Positions 45,398-54,809 of a stretch of DNA of 64,000 nucleotides are shown here, in pieces. The stretch is from Saccharopolyspora kobensis (GTDB taxonomy: Bacteria > Actinomycetota > Actinomycetes > Mycobacteriales > Pseudonocardiaceae). A program made the translations under genes and the position numbers. Under the pieces are notes generated by a model that saw nothing but the letters and a program-made list of their open reading frames with translations, did not search any database and was not told the origin of the DNA. The stretch spans positions 40,226-104,225 of the forward strand of contig NZ_FNVB01000015.1 in assembly GCF_900108315.1 (NCBI RefSeq). Direction: 5' to 3'. Numbering within the stretch: the stretch's first letter is position 1; each line of letters begins with the position of its first letter.

Positions 45398-47737
45398 TCA
45401 GCGGCTCTGGTTGCCGCTGCCGTTCTCCTGAGCCGGGTCCGAGCCCTCCTGGCGCGGAGCCTGCTCGGCCTGCTGCTCGCCGGACTCCGGCGTCGCCGGG
45501 TGCTCGGCCTGCTGCGGCCCGCGCTCCCAGGACGGCGTCCAGTTGTACTGCTGCTGGCCACCGGAGTAGTTGGACGAGCCCGACGGCGTGGTCGCCGGGG
45601 TCCACCCGGGCGGCGCGCCGTAGTTCGGCGGCACCGCCTGCGGCGGCTGGCCGTACTGGCCGGGCTGCGGCTGCTGGATCTGCACGGTGCCCTGGTTGGC
45701 ACCGGCACCGGCAGGCGTCGGCTCCTGCTGGCCGTAGTTCGGCTGGGCGCCGTTCTGGTTCGCCGGTGCGGCGGGAGCCGGGGTCGGCTCCTCCTTGACC
45801 GGCGGCCACGGCTCGCCGCGCTCCTTGGCCAGCTCGCCGGGGGTCTTGATCGGCGGCTTGTCCGACGGCGTGCGACCACCGAAGTCGTTGAACGCGGTGA
45901 TCCTGGGCCGCTTCTCCACGCGGGCGAAGATCCGCTCCAGGTCCTTGCGGTTCAGCGTCTCCTTCTCGATGAGCTCCAGCACCAGGTCGTCGAGCACGTC
46001 GCGGTAGGTGCTGAGCACCTCCCACGCCTCGGTGTGCGCGGCCTCGATGAGGCGCCGCACCTCCTCGTCGATCTCGTGCGCGACCTCGAGCGAGTAGTTC
46101 GGCTGCTGGCCGGCGGTGCGGCCCAGGAACGGGTCGCCCTCCTCCTTGCCGTACTTCACCGCGCCCAGGCGGGCGGTCATGCCGTACTCGGTGACCATCG
46201 CGCGGGCGATCTTGGTGGCCTGCTCGATGTCGCTGGAGGCACCGGTGGTGGGCTCGTGGAAGATCAGCTCCTCCGCGGAGCGGCCGCCCAGCGCGAACAC
46301 CAGCCGGGCGATCATCTCCGAGCGGGTCATCATGTCCTTGTCGTCCTCGGGGACGACGAGGGCGTGCCCGCCGGTGCGACCGCGCGGCAGGATCGTCAGC
46401 TTGTAGACCGGCTCCAGGTCGGGCATCGCCCACGCGGCGAGCGCGTGCCCGCCCTCGTGGTAAGCGGTGATCTTCTTGTCCCGCTCGGAGACGATCTTGC
46501 TCTTGCGGCGCGGTCCGCCGACCACCCGGTCGACCGCTTCCTCCATGGCCGCGGCGGTGATCAGCTGGCCGTTCTCCCGCGCGGTGAGCAGCGCGGCCTC
46601 GTTGACCACGTTCTCCAGGTCGGCGCCGGAGAAGCCGACGGTGCGCTTGGCCAGGCTCTCCATGTCGACGTCCTGGGCCAGCGGCTTGCCCTTGGAGTGC
46701 ACGCCCAGGATCGCGCGGCGGCCGCGCAGGTCGGGCGCGGACACCGGGATCTGCCGGTCGAAGCGGCCCGGGCGCAGCAGCGCCGGGTCCAGGATGTCCG
46801 GGCGGTTGGTGGCGGCGATCAGGATGATGCCGCCGCGCGAGTCGAAGCCGTCCATCTCGACCAGCAGCTGGTTGAGGGTCTGCTCCCGCTCGTCGTGCCC
46901 GCCGCCGAGGCCGGCGCCGCGCTGGCGGCCGACCGCGTCGATCTCGTCGACGAAGATGATGCAGGGCGCGTTCTGCTTGGCCTGCTCGAACAGGTCGCGA
47001 ACGCGGGAGGCACCGACACCGACGAACATCTCGACGAAGTCGGACCCGGAGATGGAGTAGAACGGCACTCCGGCCTCACCGGCGACCGCGCGCGCGAGCA
47101 GCGTCTTACCGGTGCCGGGCGGGCCGTAGAGCAGCACGCCCTTCGGGATCTTCGCGCCCAGCGCCTGGTAGCGGCCGGGGTTCTGCAGGAAGTCCTTGAT
47201 CTCGTGCAGTTCCTCGACGGCCTCATCGGCGCCGGCGACGTCGGTGAACAGCGTCTTGGGCATGTCCTTGGTGAGCTGCTTGGCCTTGGACTTGCCGAAG
47301 TTCAGGACGCGGTTCCCGCCGCCCTGGACGTTGTTCATCATCCACATCAGCAGCAGCACGAGCAGGCCGATGGGCACCAGGTAGAACAGCATCTGCACCC
47401 AGAACGAGTCCTGGGAGACCTTGGTGTTCCACACCGGCACGTGCGCGTTGCGGATCTCGTCGACCACCTTGTCGGTGGCCCCCGCGGGGTACTGCGCGAT
47501 CAGCTGGTTGCTGCCATCGAAGTTCTGGCCGTCATTAAGGGTCAGCCGGACCCGCTGCTCCTTGTCCTCGATGGTCGCTTCCTTGACCTTGCCCTGAGCG
47601 ATCTGCTCGAGCGCCTGCGACGTGGAGACTTCGCGGTAGGCGCGCGTCTCGTCGAAGAGCACGTTGAAGGACAAGATCAACAGAAAAGCGATGAGGATCC
47701 ACAGCAGCGGATTGCGGAGCAGGCGCTTTCGGTCCAT
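45398..47737 (-). CDS. ftsH: ATP-dependent zinc metalloprotease FtsH
   Basis: Membrane-anchored AAA+ protease degrading misassembled membrane proteins and short-lived regulators. The 779-residue protein has two N-terminal helices (about 11-29 and 113-133) around an extracytoplasmic domain. The AAA module has Walker A GPPGTGKT near 205, Walker B IIFVDEID near 260 and the second-region-of-homology RPGRFDRQI near 310. The protease domain has zinc motif HEGGHALAAW near 427; Gly instead of Ala in HExxH is common in actinobacterial FtsH. A Gln/Pro-rich cytosolic tail (from about 645) resembles that of mycobacteria. Confidence 0.97.
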   Translation of the reverse strand: MDRKRLLRNPLLWILIAFLLILSFNVLFDETRAYREVSTSQALEQIAQGKVKEATIEDKEQRVRLTLNDGQNFDGSNQLIAQYPAGATDKVVDEIRNAHVPVWNTKVSQDSFWVQMLFYLVPIGLLVLLLMWMMNNVQGGGNRVLNFGKSKAKQLTKDMPKTLFTDVAGADEAVEELHEIKDFLQNPGRYQALGAKIPKGVLLYGPPGTGKTLLARAVAGEAGVPFYSISGSDFVEMFVGVGASRVRDLFEQAKQNAPCIIFVDEIDAVGRQRGAGLGGGHDEREQTLNQLLVEMDGFDSRGGIILIAATNRPDILDPALLRPGRFDRQIPVSAPDLRGRRAILGVHSKGKPLAQDVDMESLAKRTVGFSGADLENVVNEAALLTARENGQLITAAAMEEAVDRVVGGPRRKSKIVSERDKKITAYHEGGHALAAWAMPDLEPVYKLTILPRGRTGGHALVVPEDDKDMMTRSEMIARLVFALGGRSAEELIFHEPTTGASSDIEQATKIARAMVTEYGMTARLGAVKYGKEEGDPFLGRTAGQQPNYSLEVAHEIDEEVRRLIEAAHTEAWEVLSTYRDVLDDLVLELIEKETLNRKDLERIFARVEKRPRITAFNDFGGRTPSDKPPIKTPGELAKERGEPWPPVKEEPTPAPAAPANQNGAQPNYGQQEPTPAGAGANQGTVQIQQPQPGQYGQPPQAVPPNYGAPPGWTPATTPSGSSNYSGGQQQYNWTPSWERGPQQAEHPATPESGEQQAEQAPRQEGSDPAQENGSGNQSR

Positions 47738-48149
47738 TCACTTGCGGCCGGCGGGCGGCCTCGACCCTCCCTGACTGTCACTTCGGGCGACGGCTGCTCG
47801 GCAGACACACTTCATCGTCGCCGTCAACCCCTTCAGACCAGCGTACCGGCCGATGCGCGGGCCCGACCACGCCGAACCCGACACAGGTTGAACAGCGTAT
47901 CCGGTCGACCCGCCCGCGCGGGGCAGGAGGGTCGAACCGGGCACGCCCGAGAGCCCGTCGGCGAATACCGTCCGCGCTCGCGCAAGCGGCGGCGGCCGCT
48001 CGGAGCGGCTACGCGAAGTAACCACCGCGGGCTCCGAGAGGCTTCCTGGCGAGGACCGCTGCTCCGCTGTGCATTCGGTCATACATCAGGAGGGCCTCCC
48101 GCAGGTTCCGCCAAGCGACAACTCGCGCACCAACAGGCTCTGAGAACGC
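47738..48149. other. ftsH-hpt intergenic region with family D copy 3
   Basis: 412 bases upstream of ftsH. The part nearest ftsH should hold its promoter, but no convincing -10/-35 is seen and the ribosome binding site is weak. The distal part is a family D repeat. Confidence 0.5.
48047..48146. repeat. Family D dispersed repeat, copy 3
   Basis: TTCCTGGCGAGGACCGC, GTGCATTCGG, ATACATCAGGAG and GCAGGTTCCGCCAAGCGAC, the same blocks as copies 1 and 2. It ends next to the hpt stop codon. Confidence 0.65.
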
Positions 48150-48704
48150 TCAGATGCCGGAGGTGTAGACCTTCGGGTCCAGCGTGCCGATGTAAGGCAG
48201 GTCACGGTAGCGCTCCGCGTAGTCCAGGCCGTAGCCGACCACGAACTCGTTCGGGATGTCGAAGCCGACGTAGCGCACCGGCACGTCGACCTGCACCGCG
48301 TCCGGCTTGCGCAGCAGCGTGCACACCTCCAGCGAGGCGGGGTTGCGCGAGCTGAGGTTCTTCAGCAGCCAGGACAGCGTCAGCCCGGAGTCGATGATGT
48401 CCTCGACGATCAGCACGTGCCTGCCCGCGATGTCGCGGTCCAGGTCCTTCAGGATCCGCACCACCCCGGACGAGGAGGTCGACGAGCCGTACGAGCTGAC
48501 CGCCATGAACTCCAGCTGGGCGGGCTGCGGCAGCGCCCGCGCGAAGTCGGTCATGAACATCACCGCGCCCTTGAGCACGCCCACCAGCAGCAGATCCCCA
48601 CCGGCCTGCTGGTAGTCCTCGTCGACCTGCTTGGCCAACTCGGTGACCTTGTCCTTGATCTGCTGCTCGCTGATGAGCACAGAAGCAATGTCGCCGTCGT
48701 ACAC
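48150..48704 (-). CDS. hpt: Hypoxanthine (guanine) phosphoribosyltransferase
   Basis: Purine salvage: hypoxanthine or guanine plus PRPP to nucleotide. The 184-residue protein has the family elements: LVGVLKGAVMFMTDFAR near 48, AVSSYGSSTSSSG near 76, the PRPP-binding loop VLIVEDIIDSGLTLSWLL near 101-118, and GFDIPNEFVVGYGLDYAERYR near 149. The GTG at 48704 has GAGGGGAAG upstream. An ATG at 48782 would add 26 unconserved residues and overlap tilS by 8 bases; the choice is not certain. Confidence 0.93.
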   Translation of the reverse strand: MYDGDIASVLISEQQIKDKVTELAKQVDEDYQQAGGDLLLVGVLKGAVMFMTDFARALPQPAQLEFMAVSSYGSSTSSSGVVRILKDLDRDIAGRHVLIVEDIIDSGLTLSWLLKNLSSRNPASLEVCTLLRKPDAVQVDVPVRYVGFDIPNEFVVGYGLDYAERYRDLPYIGTLDPKVYTSGI

Positions 48705-48774
48705 GGCCCGGCTTCCCCTCGTCGTCGGATCTCCGGTGCTGCCCGCCCCGGTGTCGGACAAGCGCGTCGCCCCG

Positions 48775-49761
48775 TCAGCCATTCGGCGGCTTGCGACCCG
48801 CCCCTCCGACTTGAAGCGTGCCATGCGCGCGGGAAAGCACAAAGTCACCCGGCAACCTCGGCCCGCCCTGCCCGCGCCAGTCCGACACCAGCGCGTCGGC
48901 GGCCCGCAGGTGCGCATCGGTCACCTCCGGCACGCCCCGGTCGAGCAGCCACGCCTTCAGCACCCGACGCCGCAGCGCGGCCGGAATCTCCTTCAGCGCC
49001 AAGGCATCCAGCCCATCACCTGCGGCGACCCGGCGGCGCTCGGCGGCGGCCAGCGCGTCCAGCGCGTCGGCGTCCTCCCGCAGCTGCTGCGCGGTCCGGG
49101 CCAACGCTTCGTGAACGCCACCTTGCAGGACGTCTTCCATCAGGGGAAGAACTTCTGTGCGCAACCGCACACGGGTGAACCGGGCATCGGCGTTGTGCGG
49201 ATCGCGCCAGGGTTCGAGCCCGAGCTCCCGGCAGGCCGCCTCGGTGGTCTCCCGCCGCACGCCCAGGAACGGCCGCGCCCACGGCGGATCCACCGGCCGC
49301 ATCCCCGAGATCGACCGGGCACCCGAACCGCGCCCCAACCCGAGCAGCACGGTTTCGGCCTGGTCGTCGAGGGTGTGCCCGAGCAGGACGAGCGAGCCGG
49401 GCGGCCGCTTCTCGCGCAGCACCCGGTACCGCGCGCGGCGCGCGGCGGCCTCGGGCCCGCCGACGCCCCCGACCTGCACCCGCACCACCTCGGCAACGGC
49501 GCCGAGCCCGGTGAGCTGCTGAGCCGCGCGAGCGGCGACGTCGGCGGAGCCCGCCTGGAGGCCGTGATCCACCACGACAGCGCGGAGCGCGACGCCCGCG
49601 TGCCGGGCGGCGTGCGAGGCGGCAGCGGCGAGCGCCAGCGAGTCGGCGCCGCCGGAGCACGCGACGACCAGCGGAGCGCCCCGGAACGGCGCGGCCTCGG
49701 CGGAGCCGAGCAGGCGCCGGACGGCGCCGCGGACGGCGCTGACGGCGGGAGGCGGCGGCAC
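48775..49761 (-). CDS. tilS: tRNA(Ile)-lysidine synthase
   Basis: ATP-dependent modification of C34 to lysidine in the CAU anticodon of tRNA-Ile2, essential for decoding AUA. The 328-residue protein has the PP-loop ACSGGADSLALAAA near 33-46, VVDHGLQAGSA near 62, LLGHTLDDQAETVLLGLGRGSG near 124 and the substrate-binding domain with ARPFLGVRRE near 160. The C-terminal part is short compared with E. coli TilS, as is usual in actinobacteria. GTG start. It is directly upstream of hpt, as in many bacteria. Confidence 0.95.
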   Translation of the reverse strand: MPPPPAVSAVRGAVRRLLGSAEAAPFRGAPLVVACSGGADSLALAAAASHAARHAGVALRAVVVDHGLQAGSADVAARAAQQLTGLGAVAEVVRVQVGGVGGPEAAARRARYRVLREKRPPGSLVLLGHTLDDQAETVLLGLGRGSGARSISGMRPVDPPWARPFLGVRRETTEAACRELGLEPWRDPHNADARFTRVRLRTEVLPLMEDVLQGGVHEALARTAQQLREDADALDALAAAERRRVAAGDGLDALALKEIPAALRRRVLKAWLLDRGVPEVTDAHLRAADALVSDWRGQGGPRLPGDFVLSRAHGTLQVGGAGRKPPNG

Positions 49762-49815
49762 GCCGCCATTCTCCCGCCCACCGGAGGGAACGACGCCCGC
49801 GCCCTTCGACCGGCC

Positions 49816-50928
49816 TCAGCCGTGGATGCGGCGGATCCAGGTGTCGGGCGCGGAGATCTCGGAGCGGGTGGGCAGGTGCTCCGGTGAGGTCCAGACGGCG
49901 TTGAAGCCGGTCATGCCCACCTCGTCGACGACGTGGCGGGTGAAGGCCGCGCCCTGGGCGTACTGGCGGATCTTCGCGTCCACGCCGAGGAGGCTGCGCA
50001 GGATGCGGTCGAGCAGGCCGCCGCCCTTGCGGCGTTCGGTGAAGCGGCTGCGGATCGTCGCCACGCTCGGCACCACTCGCGGGCCCACCGCGTCCATCAC
50101 GTGGTCCGCGTGGCCCTCCAGGAGCGTGGAGATCGCGATGATGCGGTCCAGGGCGAGGCGCTGCTGGGGCGTCTGCAGCAGTTCGATCACGCCGAGCATG
50201 CCGGGGCTGGAGTCGCCGGAACGGGCCGCGCGGGCTTCGCGCAGCACCGTCGGCAGCCTGCTCAGCAGCTCACCGGTGGTGCCCTCCATCTCCGCGAGCA
50301 GGACGCCGAGGCTCTCGGAGAAGTGCTCGCGCAGCCACGGCACCGCGTTGAACTGCAGCCGGTGCGTGGATTCGTGCAGGCACACCCACATCGAGAAGTC
50401 GTCGGCGGGCACGCCGAGGGAGCGCTGGGCCGCGACGATGTTCGGCGCGACCAGCAGCAGCCGGCCGCGCTGCCCGGCCGCGCCGGACTCGCCGTACGGG
50501 TCGAACTGCCCCAGCACCTTGCCGCCGAGGTAGGCGAGCACGAGCCCGGCCTGCACCCCGGCGCTGCGGGAGCTCAGCCCGGCGAAGAGGTCGTCGACGC
50601 GCTGCATCCGGGCATCGGCCGAGGACAGCGCAGCATCGGTCAGGGCGGCCAGGCCGTGCGCCGCGCCGTGCACCCAGGCCGGCCGGTCCACGACGTCACC
50701 CGCGATGATCGGCAGCTCCTGGCCGAGCCCGGTCACGTCGCGCACGTGGCTCTCGGCCTCGACGCTGAACCGGCGCAGCGAGCGGACCGCCTGCTCAGCC
50801 TCCGCTCGCGGCACCTCGGGACCCGGCTTCATCAGCCGGACCGCGGTGGCGACGGCGACGTTCCAGTCCAGCGGCCGGTGCTCCCCCGCCGCGCCCGGCG
50901 TCGGCAGGGTGGAAGGTCGGGCGTTCAC
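49816..50928 (-). CDS. Zinc-dependent metalloprotease-like protein (zincin_2 family, Rv3626c-like)
   Basis: The 370-residue protein has the HExxH zinc motif CLHESTHRLQF near 179 and the downstream LEGHADHVMDAVG segment near 275, which supplies the third ligand. It belongs to the family once annotated as coenzyme F420 biosynthesis-associated. No signal peptide or membrane helix is obvious, so it should be cytosolic. GTG start. It lies between tilS and the D,D-peptidase, matching the mycobacterial order. Confidence 0.85.
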   Translation of the reverse strand: MNARPSTLPTPGAAGEHRPLDWNVAVATAVRLMKPGPEVPRAEAEQAVRSLRRFSVEAESHVRDVTGLGQELPIIAGDVVDRPAWVHGAAHGLAALTDAALSSADARMQRVDDLFAGLSSRSAGVQAGLVLAYLGGKVLGQFDPYGESGAAGQRGRLLLVAPNIVAAQRSLGVPADDFSMWVCLHESTHRLQFNAVPWLREHFSESLGVLLAEMEGTTGELLSRLPTVLREARAARSGDSSPGMLGVIELLQTPQQRLALDRIIAISTLLEGHADHVMDAVGPRVVPSVATIRSRFTERRKGGGLLDRILRSLLGVDAKIRQYAQGAAFTRHVVDEVGMTGFNAVWTSPEHLPTRSEISAPDTWIRRIHG

Positions 50929-50982
50929 ACGACCGACCGTACCCGCTGCTCGGTGCCCTGTCGCCGGGCTCGGCCGCGACGT

Positions 50983-53900
50983 TCAGCGGCAGCCGCAGCT
51001 GTGCAGCGCTCCGGTGACGGCGTCCAGCGCCTTGCGCCCCTCGTCCGGCGTGCCCGGGCCGTTGGACATCAGCGCGAACACCAGCAGCCTGCCGTCCTTC
51101 GTCACGACCGTGCCCGCCAGGCTGTTGACGCCGGTCAAGGTGCCGGTCTTCGCCCGCACCCAGCCGCGGCCGTCGCTGCTGCCGTAGCGGCCCTCCAGGC
51201 TGCCGCTGCCGCCCGCCACCGGCAGCCCGGTCAGCAGGCCCCGCAGCTTCGCGGCCTGCGGCGGCAGCCCGCCCTCCGGGCTGGCCTCCGTGGTCGCCGT
51301 GGTCAGCAGCTCCGCGAGCAGCTTGGGCGTGGCGCGGTCGTCGACCGACAGCCCGCTGCCGTCGGCCATCTCGGTGCCGGAGACGTCGAAGCCGTGGTCC
51401 GCCAGCACCTTGCGCACGGCCTGCCACGAGCCCTCGAACGACGGGTAGTGACCGGTCGCGATGGCCACCTCGTGCGCGAGCACCTCGGCGAGCATGTTGT
51501 CCGAGTGCAGCATCGCGATGTCGACCATCTCCTGCACCGTCGGCGACTGCACCTGGCCGAGGACCTCCCCGTTGCCCGGCGCCGTGACCTCCCCGGCCAC
51601 CGTCGCGCCGAAGGCGTCGGCGAGCCGCTGCGCGGCCTGCCTCGCCGGCTGCTCGCTGCGCGGGCTGTACTCCTGGGTCGGGTCGTCGCGGCCGCCGTTG
51701 AGCATCACCGGCTCCATCGGCGCCATCATCCCGGCGCGCACGTCGCCCGGCAGCCAGCCCTTCGCCAGGTCCGGCTCCTTGTAGCGGCTGGTGTCCACCT
51801 GCACCGAGGTCACGTTCCCGCCGGTCGCGTCCCGCACCTGCTGGATCAGGTCGTCGAACCGGGCGGCTCCCGGGTACACCGACTCCTGGCCGGGCGGCAG
51901 CGTGGACAGCGTCACGTCGCCGCCGCCGACCAGCACCACGCTGCCCGGCTGGCTGCCGCGCACCACCTTGGTGGTCAACCGCTGGTCGTGGTCGAGGACG
52001 AGCAGCGCCGCGCTCATCGCGAGCAGCTTGCCGGTCGAGGCCGGGACCAGCGCCTGGTCCGGGGTCTGCGACCACAGCACCTGCCCGGTGCGGGCGTCCC
52101 GCACGGTCCCGGCGAGGGTGCCCAGCGCCGGGTTGCTCAGCGGACCGGCCAGCACCGCCGCGACGCCGGACGGCGTGGGTTGCGGTGTGTCCCGGGCCAG
52201 CGGCTTGATCGACGGGTCGAGCCGGACGGGCGGCGGCGGATCCTCGATCTGCGCCTGCAGCAGCAGCTGCGGCCCGAAGCCGATGCCCGCGGCGAGCAGC
52301 ACGACGACCACCGCGGCGACGGCGATGAGCCCCTTGCGGCTCCGCTTCGCCGGAGCGGCGGGCTGCGCCTGCCCGACGTGCTGCGGCTGCGCCCGCAGCC
52401 CGGCGACGGGGGCCGCGTTCGGCGGGTCGATGCGCTCGGGCCGCGCCCGCAGTCCGGCGAAGTCCTCGGGCGAGGCGACCGGCGGCGGGGTCGGTGCCTG
52501 CGGCTTGACGTGCGGCGCGGTGAGCCCGGCGAAGTCGTCGGGCGACGCGGTCGGCGCGCTCAACCCGGGGAAGTCGCCCGGCGACGCGGTCGGCGCGTCC
52601 AGCCCGGCGGAGTCCCCCGACGACGCGGCCGGGGCGGTCAGGCCGGCGAAGTCGGCCGGTGACGCCGGGCGCGGAGCGTTGAAGTCCGGGCGGGCGAACT
52701 GCTGGGTCCGCTCTGCGGGCTCGACCGGCGGCACCACCGGGATCCGCTGCGTCGCCGGGCCCGGGTCGGCGGATTTCCGCAGCTCGGCGAGGTCGGAGAG
52801 TTCGAGCCGGGTGGTGCGCTCCACCTCCGTCTCGGCGGGCACCTTGGCGATCAGCTGGGTGCTCTCGGACGCCCGCTCCTCGGGAGCGGCGGGCACCCGC
52901 GGCATCTGCTGCGTGCTGTCGACCCGGCCGATCGCCTGCGTCTGCTCGACAGCCGGCGGCGCCGCGTCGGTGATCGGCTTGAACTGCTGGGTCTGCTCGA
53001 CAGCGGTCGGCGGCGGAACGACCGGCCCGGTGGGGCCGTCCTCCGCGTCGTCGTCCGGAGCGGACTCGTCGGCGACGTCCTCCGCTGGAGCTTCTTCGGC
53101 CGAAGGCCAGGACACCGACTCCTCATCGGCACCGTCCGACGGCGCCTGCTCACCGTCCTGGTCGGCAGGCTTCTCATCAGCGGAAACAACGCTCACCGAG
53201 ACGGTCTCGGCCGCGTCGTCCGACTGCTCGCTCGCGTCTTCCGACGGAGTCTTCTCGTCGGTTGCCTCCGCAGGCTGCTCGGTGGCGGGCTGTTCGTCGG
53301 CGACGGCAGGCTGCTCGGCGGTGGGCTCGGCAGCCTGCTCACCAGCGGAATCACCGTTCGCCGAAGCTTCGGCGACGCTCTCCTCGACGTCGTCCGACCG
53401 ATCTTCGGCAGCCTCCGGCTCATCGGCGGTGGACTGCTCGGCGGCTTCCGCGTCGCCTGCCGACTCGTCGGCGGGCTCGCTGCTCGTCGAGTCGGCCTCG
53501 GCGGTGTCCTCGTCAGCGGCCGACCGCTCTGCATCGCCCTCCGGCGAAGCCCCTCCAGCCGCCCCTGTGTCGACGTCGGCATTTTCACCAGCGGAAACAT
53601 CACTCGCCGAAGCGGTCTCCGAAGAGCTCTCGTCGGCGGCCTCCGGCTCATCGGAGCTCTCGGCGGGCTGTTCCTCTTCGGCAACGGCATCGGATGCCGT
53701 TTCACCACCGGGTTCCGAACCGTCGGCGGCCTCCGGCTCATCGGAGCTCTCGGCGGGCTGTTCCTCTTCGGCAACGGCATCGGATGCCGTTTCACCACCG
53801 GGTTCCGAACCGTCGGCGGAGTCCGCGTCGCCCTGAGCCGGTTCGGCGGCGGGTTCCGGTTCCGCACCGTCGACATCGACGGTTCCGGTGACGCGCCCGT

Positions 53901-54663
53901 TCACCGTGCTGCTCTCAGCACCAGCAGTGCTGTCGTCGGGGTCAGCAGCGGATTCCGAGGGCTCGTCCTCGCTCGGCTCGGCAGCCGCCTCGTCGTCCTG
54001 TGCAGCGGATTCGGGCTGGCTCGGTTCCTCGGTGGCGGCGTCCTGATCAGCGGATTCCGAATCGTCCGGGCTCCCCTGCCGCGAGGAGTCGCTCCCCGAT
54101 TCCTCGGAAGCACCTCGATCGGCGCTGTCCGCCGCTTCGACGGCGTCGTCATCGGTCGGCTCGGCGGAGGCTTCGTCGTCAGCAGGCTCCGCAGCTGCGT
54201 CCTCGGCGGCTTCCGGCTCGTCAGAGAGGTTTCCCGCGACGCGCTTCGAGGCGCTGGCGTCCTGGCCCTCGCCGGTCTTCAGCCGAGCGGTCTCGCGCTC
54301 GCCTTCGACGGTCTGCAACCGCGCTGTCTCGCGCTCGCCTTCGACGGTCTTCAGCCGTGCCGTCTCGCGCTCGTCCTCGACGGTCTGCAACCGCGCCGTC
54401 TCCGCTTCCGGCTCGACCAGCGCACCCGACACGCGCTTCGACACCGCGGCTGTGCGCTTCGTCTCAGCACCGTCCGGCTGCTCGGCGGTTTCCGCGGTGC
54501 GCTCGGGCTCTGGTGGGGTGGTGTCCGACGCCTCCGGGGCGGGGGCTTCCGCAGGTCGGTTCGGCGACGACGCAGCGGTTGGGCTTGGGCTCTCGTTGTC
54601 CGACGACGACGCCCGAGCGCCGGTTTCGGCCACCTCACCCCGGTTGTTCTGGGGTTCGGGCAC
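50983..54663 (-). CDS. dacB: D-alanyl-D-alanine carboxypeptidase/endopeptidase (DacB, S13) with a ~770-residue acidic N-terminal tail
   Basis: Penicillin-binding protein that trims or cleaves peptidoglycan cross-bridges. The catalytic part (about 800-1226) is a class C PBP with all active-site motifs: SxxK in ASTGKL near 874, SxN in HSDNML near 1053, and KTG in RAKTGTL near 1168. One membrane helix (about 777-798, GLIAVAAVVVVLLAAG) precedes it, so residues 1-776 should be cytosolic. That part is almost wholly Glu/Asp/Ala/Ser/Pro, with four ETARLK/QT(V)EGE-type repeats (about 88-135) and a perfect 30-residue tandem duplication. Rv3627c and relatives are about 460 residues, so the tail is an exceptional addition. 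GTG start preceded by GGAGGAG. Confidence 0.93.
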   Translation of the reverse strand: MPEPQNNRGEVAETGARASSSDNESPSPTAASSPNRPAEAPAPEASDTTPPEPERTAETAEQPDGAETKRTAAVSKRVSGALVEPEAETARLQTVEDERETARLKTVEGERETARLQTVEGERETARLKTGEGQDASASKRVAGNLSDEPEAAEDAAAEPADDEASAEPTDDDAVEAADSADRGASEESGSDSSRQGSPDDSESADQDAATEEPSQPESAAQDDEAAAEPSEDEPSESAADPDDSTAGAESSTVNGRVTGTVDVDGAEPEPAAEPAQGDADSADGSEPGGETASDAVAEEEQPAESSDEPEAADGSEPGGETASDAVAEEEQPAESSDEPEAADESSSETASASDVSAGENADVDTGAAGGASPEGDAERSAADEDTAEADSTSSEPADESAGDAEAAEQSTADEPEAAEDRSDDVEESVAEASANGDSAGEQAAEPTAEQPAVADEQPATEQPAEATDEKTPSEDASEQSDDAAETVSVSVVSADEKPADQDGEQAPSDGADEESVSWPSAEEAPAEDVADESAPDDDAEDGPTGPVVPPPTAVEQTQQFKPITDAAPPAVEQTQAIGRVDSTQQMPRVPAAPEERASESTQLIAKVPAETEVERTTRLELSDLAELRKSADPGPATQRIPVVPPVEPAERTQQFARPDFNAPRPASPADFAGLTAPAASSGDSAGLDAPTASPGDFPGLSAPTASPDDFAGLTAPHVKPQAPTPPPVASPEDFAGLRARPERIDPPNAAPVAGLRAQPQHVGQAQPAAPAKRSRKGLIAVAAVVVVLLAAGIGFGPQLLLQAQIEDPPPPVRLDPSIKPLARDTPQPTPSGVAAVLAGPLSNPALGTLAGTVRDARTGQVLWSQTPDQALVPASTGKLLAMSAALLVLDHDQRLTTKVVRGSQPGSVVLVGGGDVTLSTLPPGQESVYPGAARFDDLIQQVRDATGGNVTSVQVDTSRYKEPDLAKGWLPGDVRAGMMAPMEPVMLNGGRDDPTQEYSPRSEQPARQAAQRLADAFGATVAGEVTAPGNGEVLGQVQSPTVQEMVDIAMLHSDNMLAEVLAHEVAIATGHYPSFEGSWQAVRKVLADHGFDVSGTEMADGSGLSVDDRATPKLLAELLTTATTEASPEGGLPPQAAKLRGLLTGLPVAGGSGSLEGRYGSSDGRGWVRAKTGTLTGVNSLAGTVVTKDGRLLVFALMSNGPGTPDEGRKALDAVTGALHSCGCR
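53641..53820. repeat. 90-bp near-identical tandem duplication within the dacB tail
   Basis: 53641-53730 and 53731-53820 differ only at the last base. In protein they encode two identical copies of a 30-residue Glu/Ser/Asp-rich unit that includes SEPGGETASDAVAEEEQPAE. The near identity suggests a recent slippage or recombination event. Confidence 0.95.
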
Positions 54664-54809
54664 GTGCTCCTCCTCGACGGATCGCCAGCCTGCCAGATTG
54701 CGAGCTCCCGCACTGCGGTGGGGCTCGGTGCGCTGCCGTGGTCCACACTAGACGTGGCCGCGCACCGGAGCGGGCGGCTGCATCCGACGCAAGACGAGTG
54801 AGGAACCGC

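Noticed and set aside
45398..47737. Inactive FtsH because the zinc motif is HEGGH rather than HEAGH
   Set aside because: His and Glu ligands are intact, and HEGGH is common in actinobacterial FtsH.
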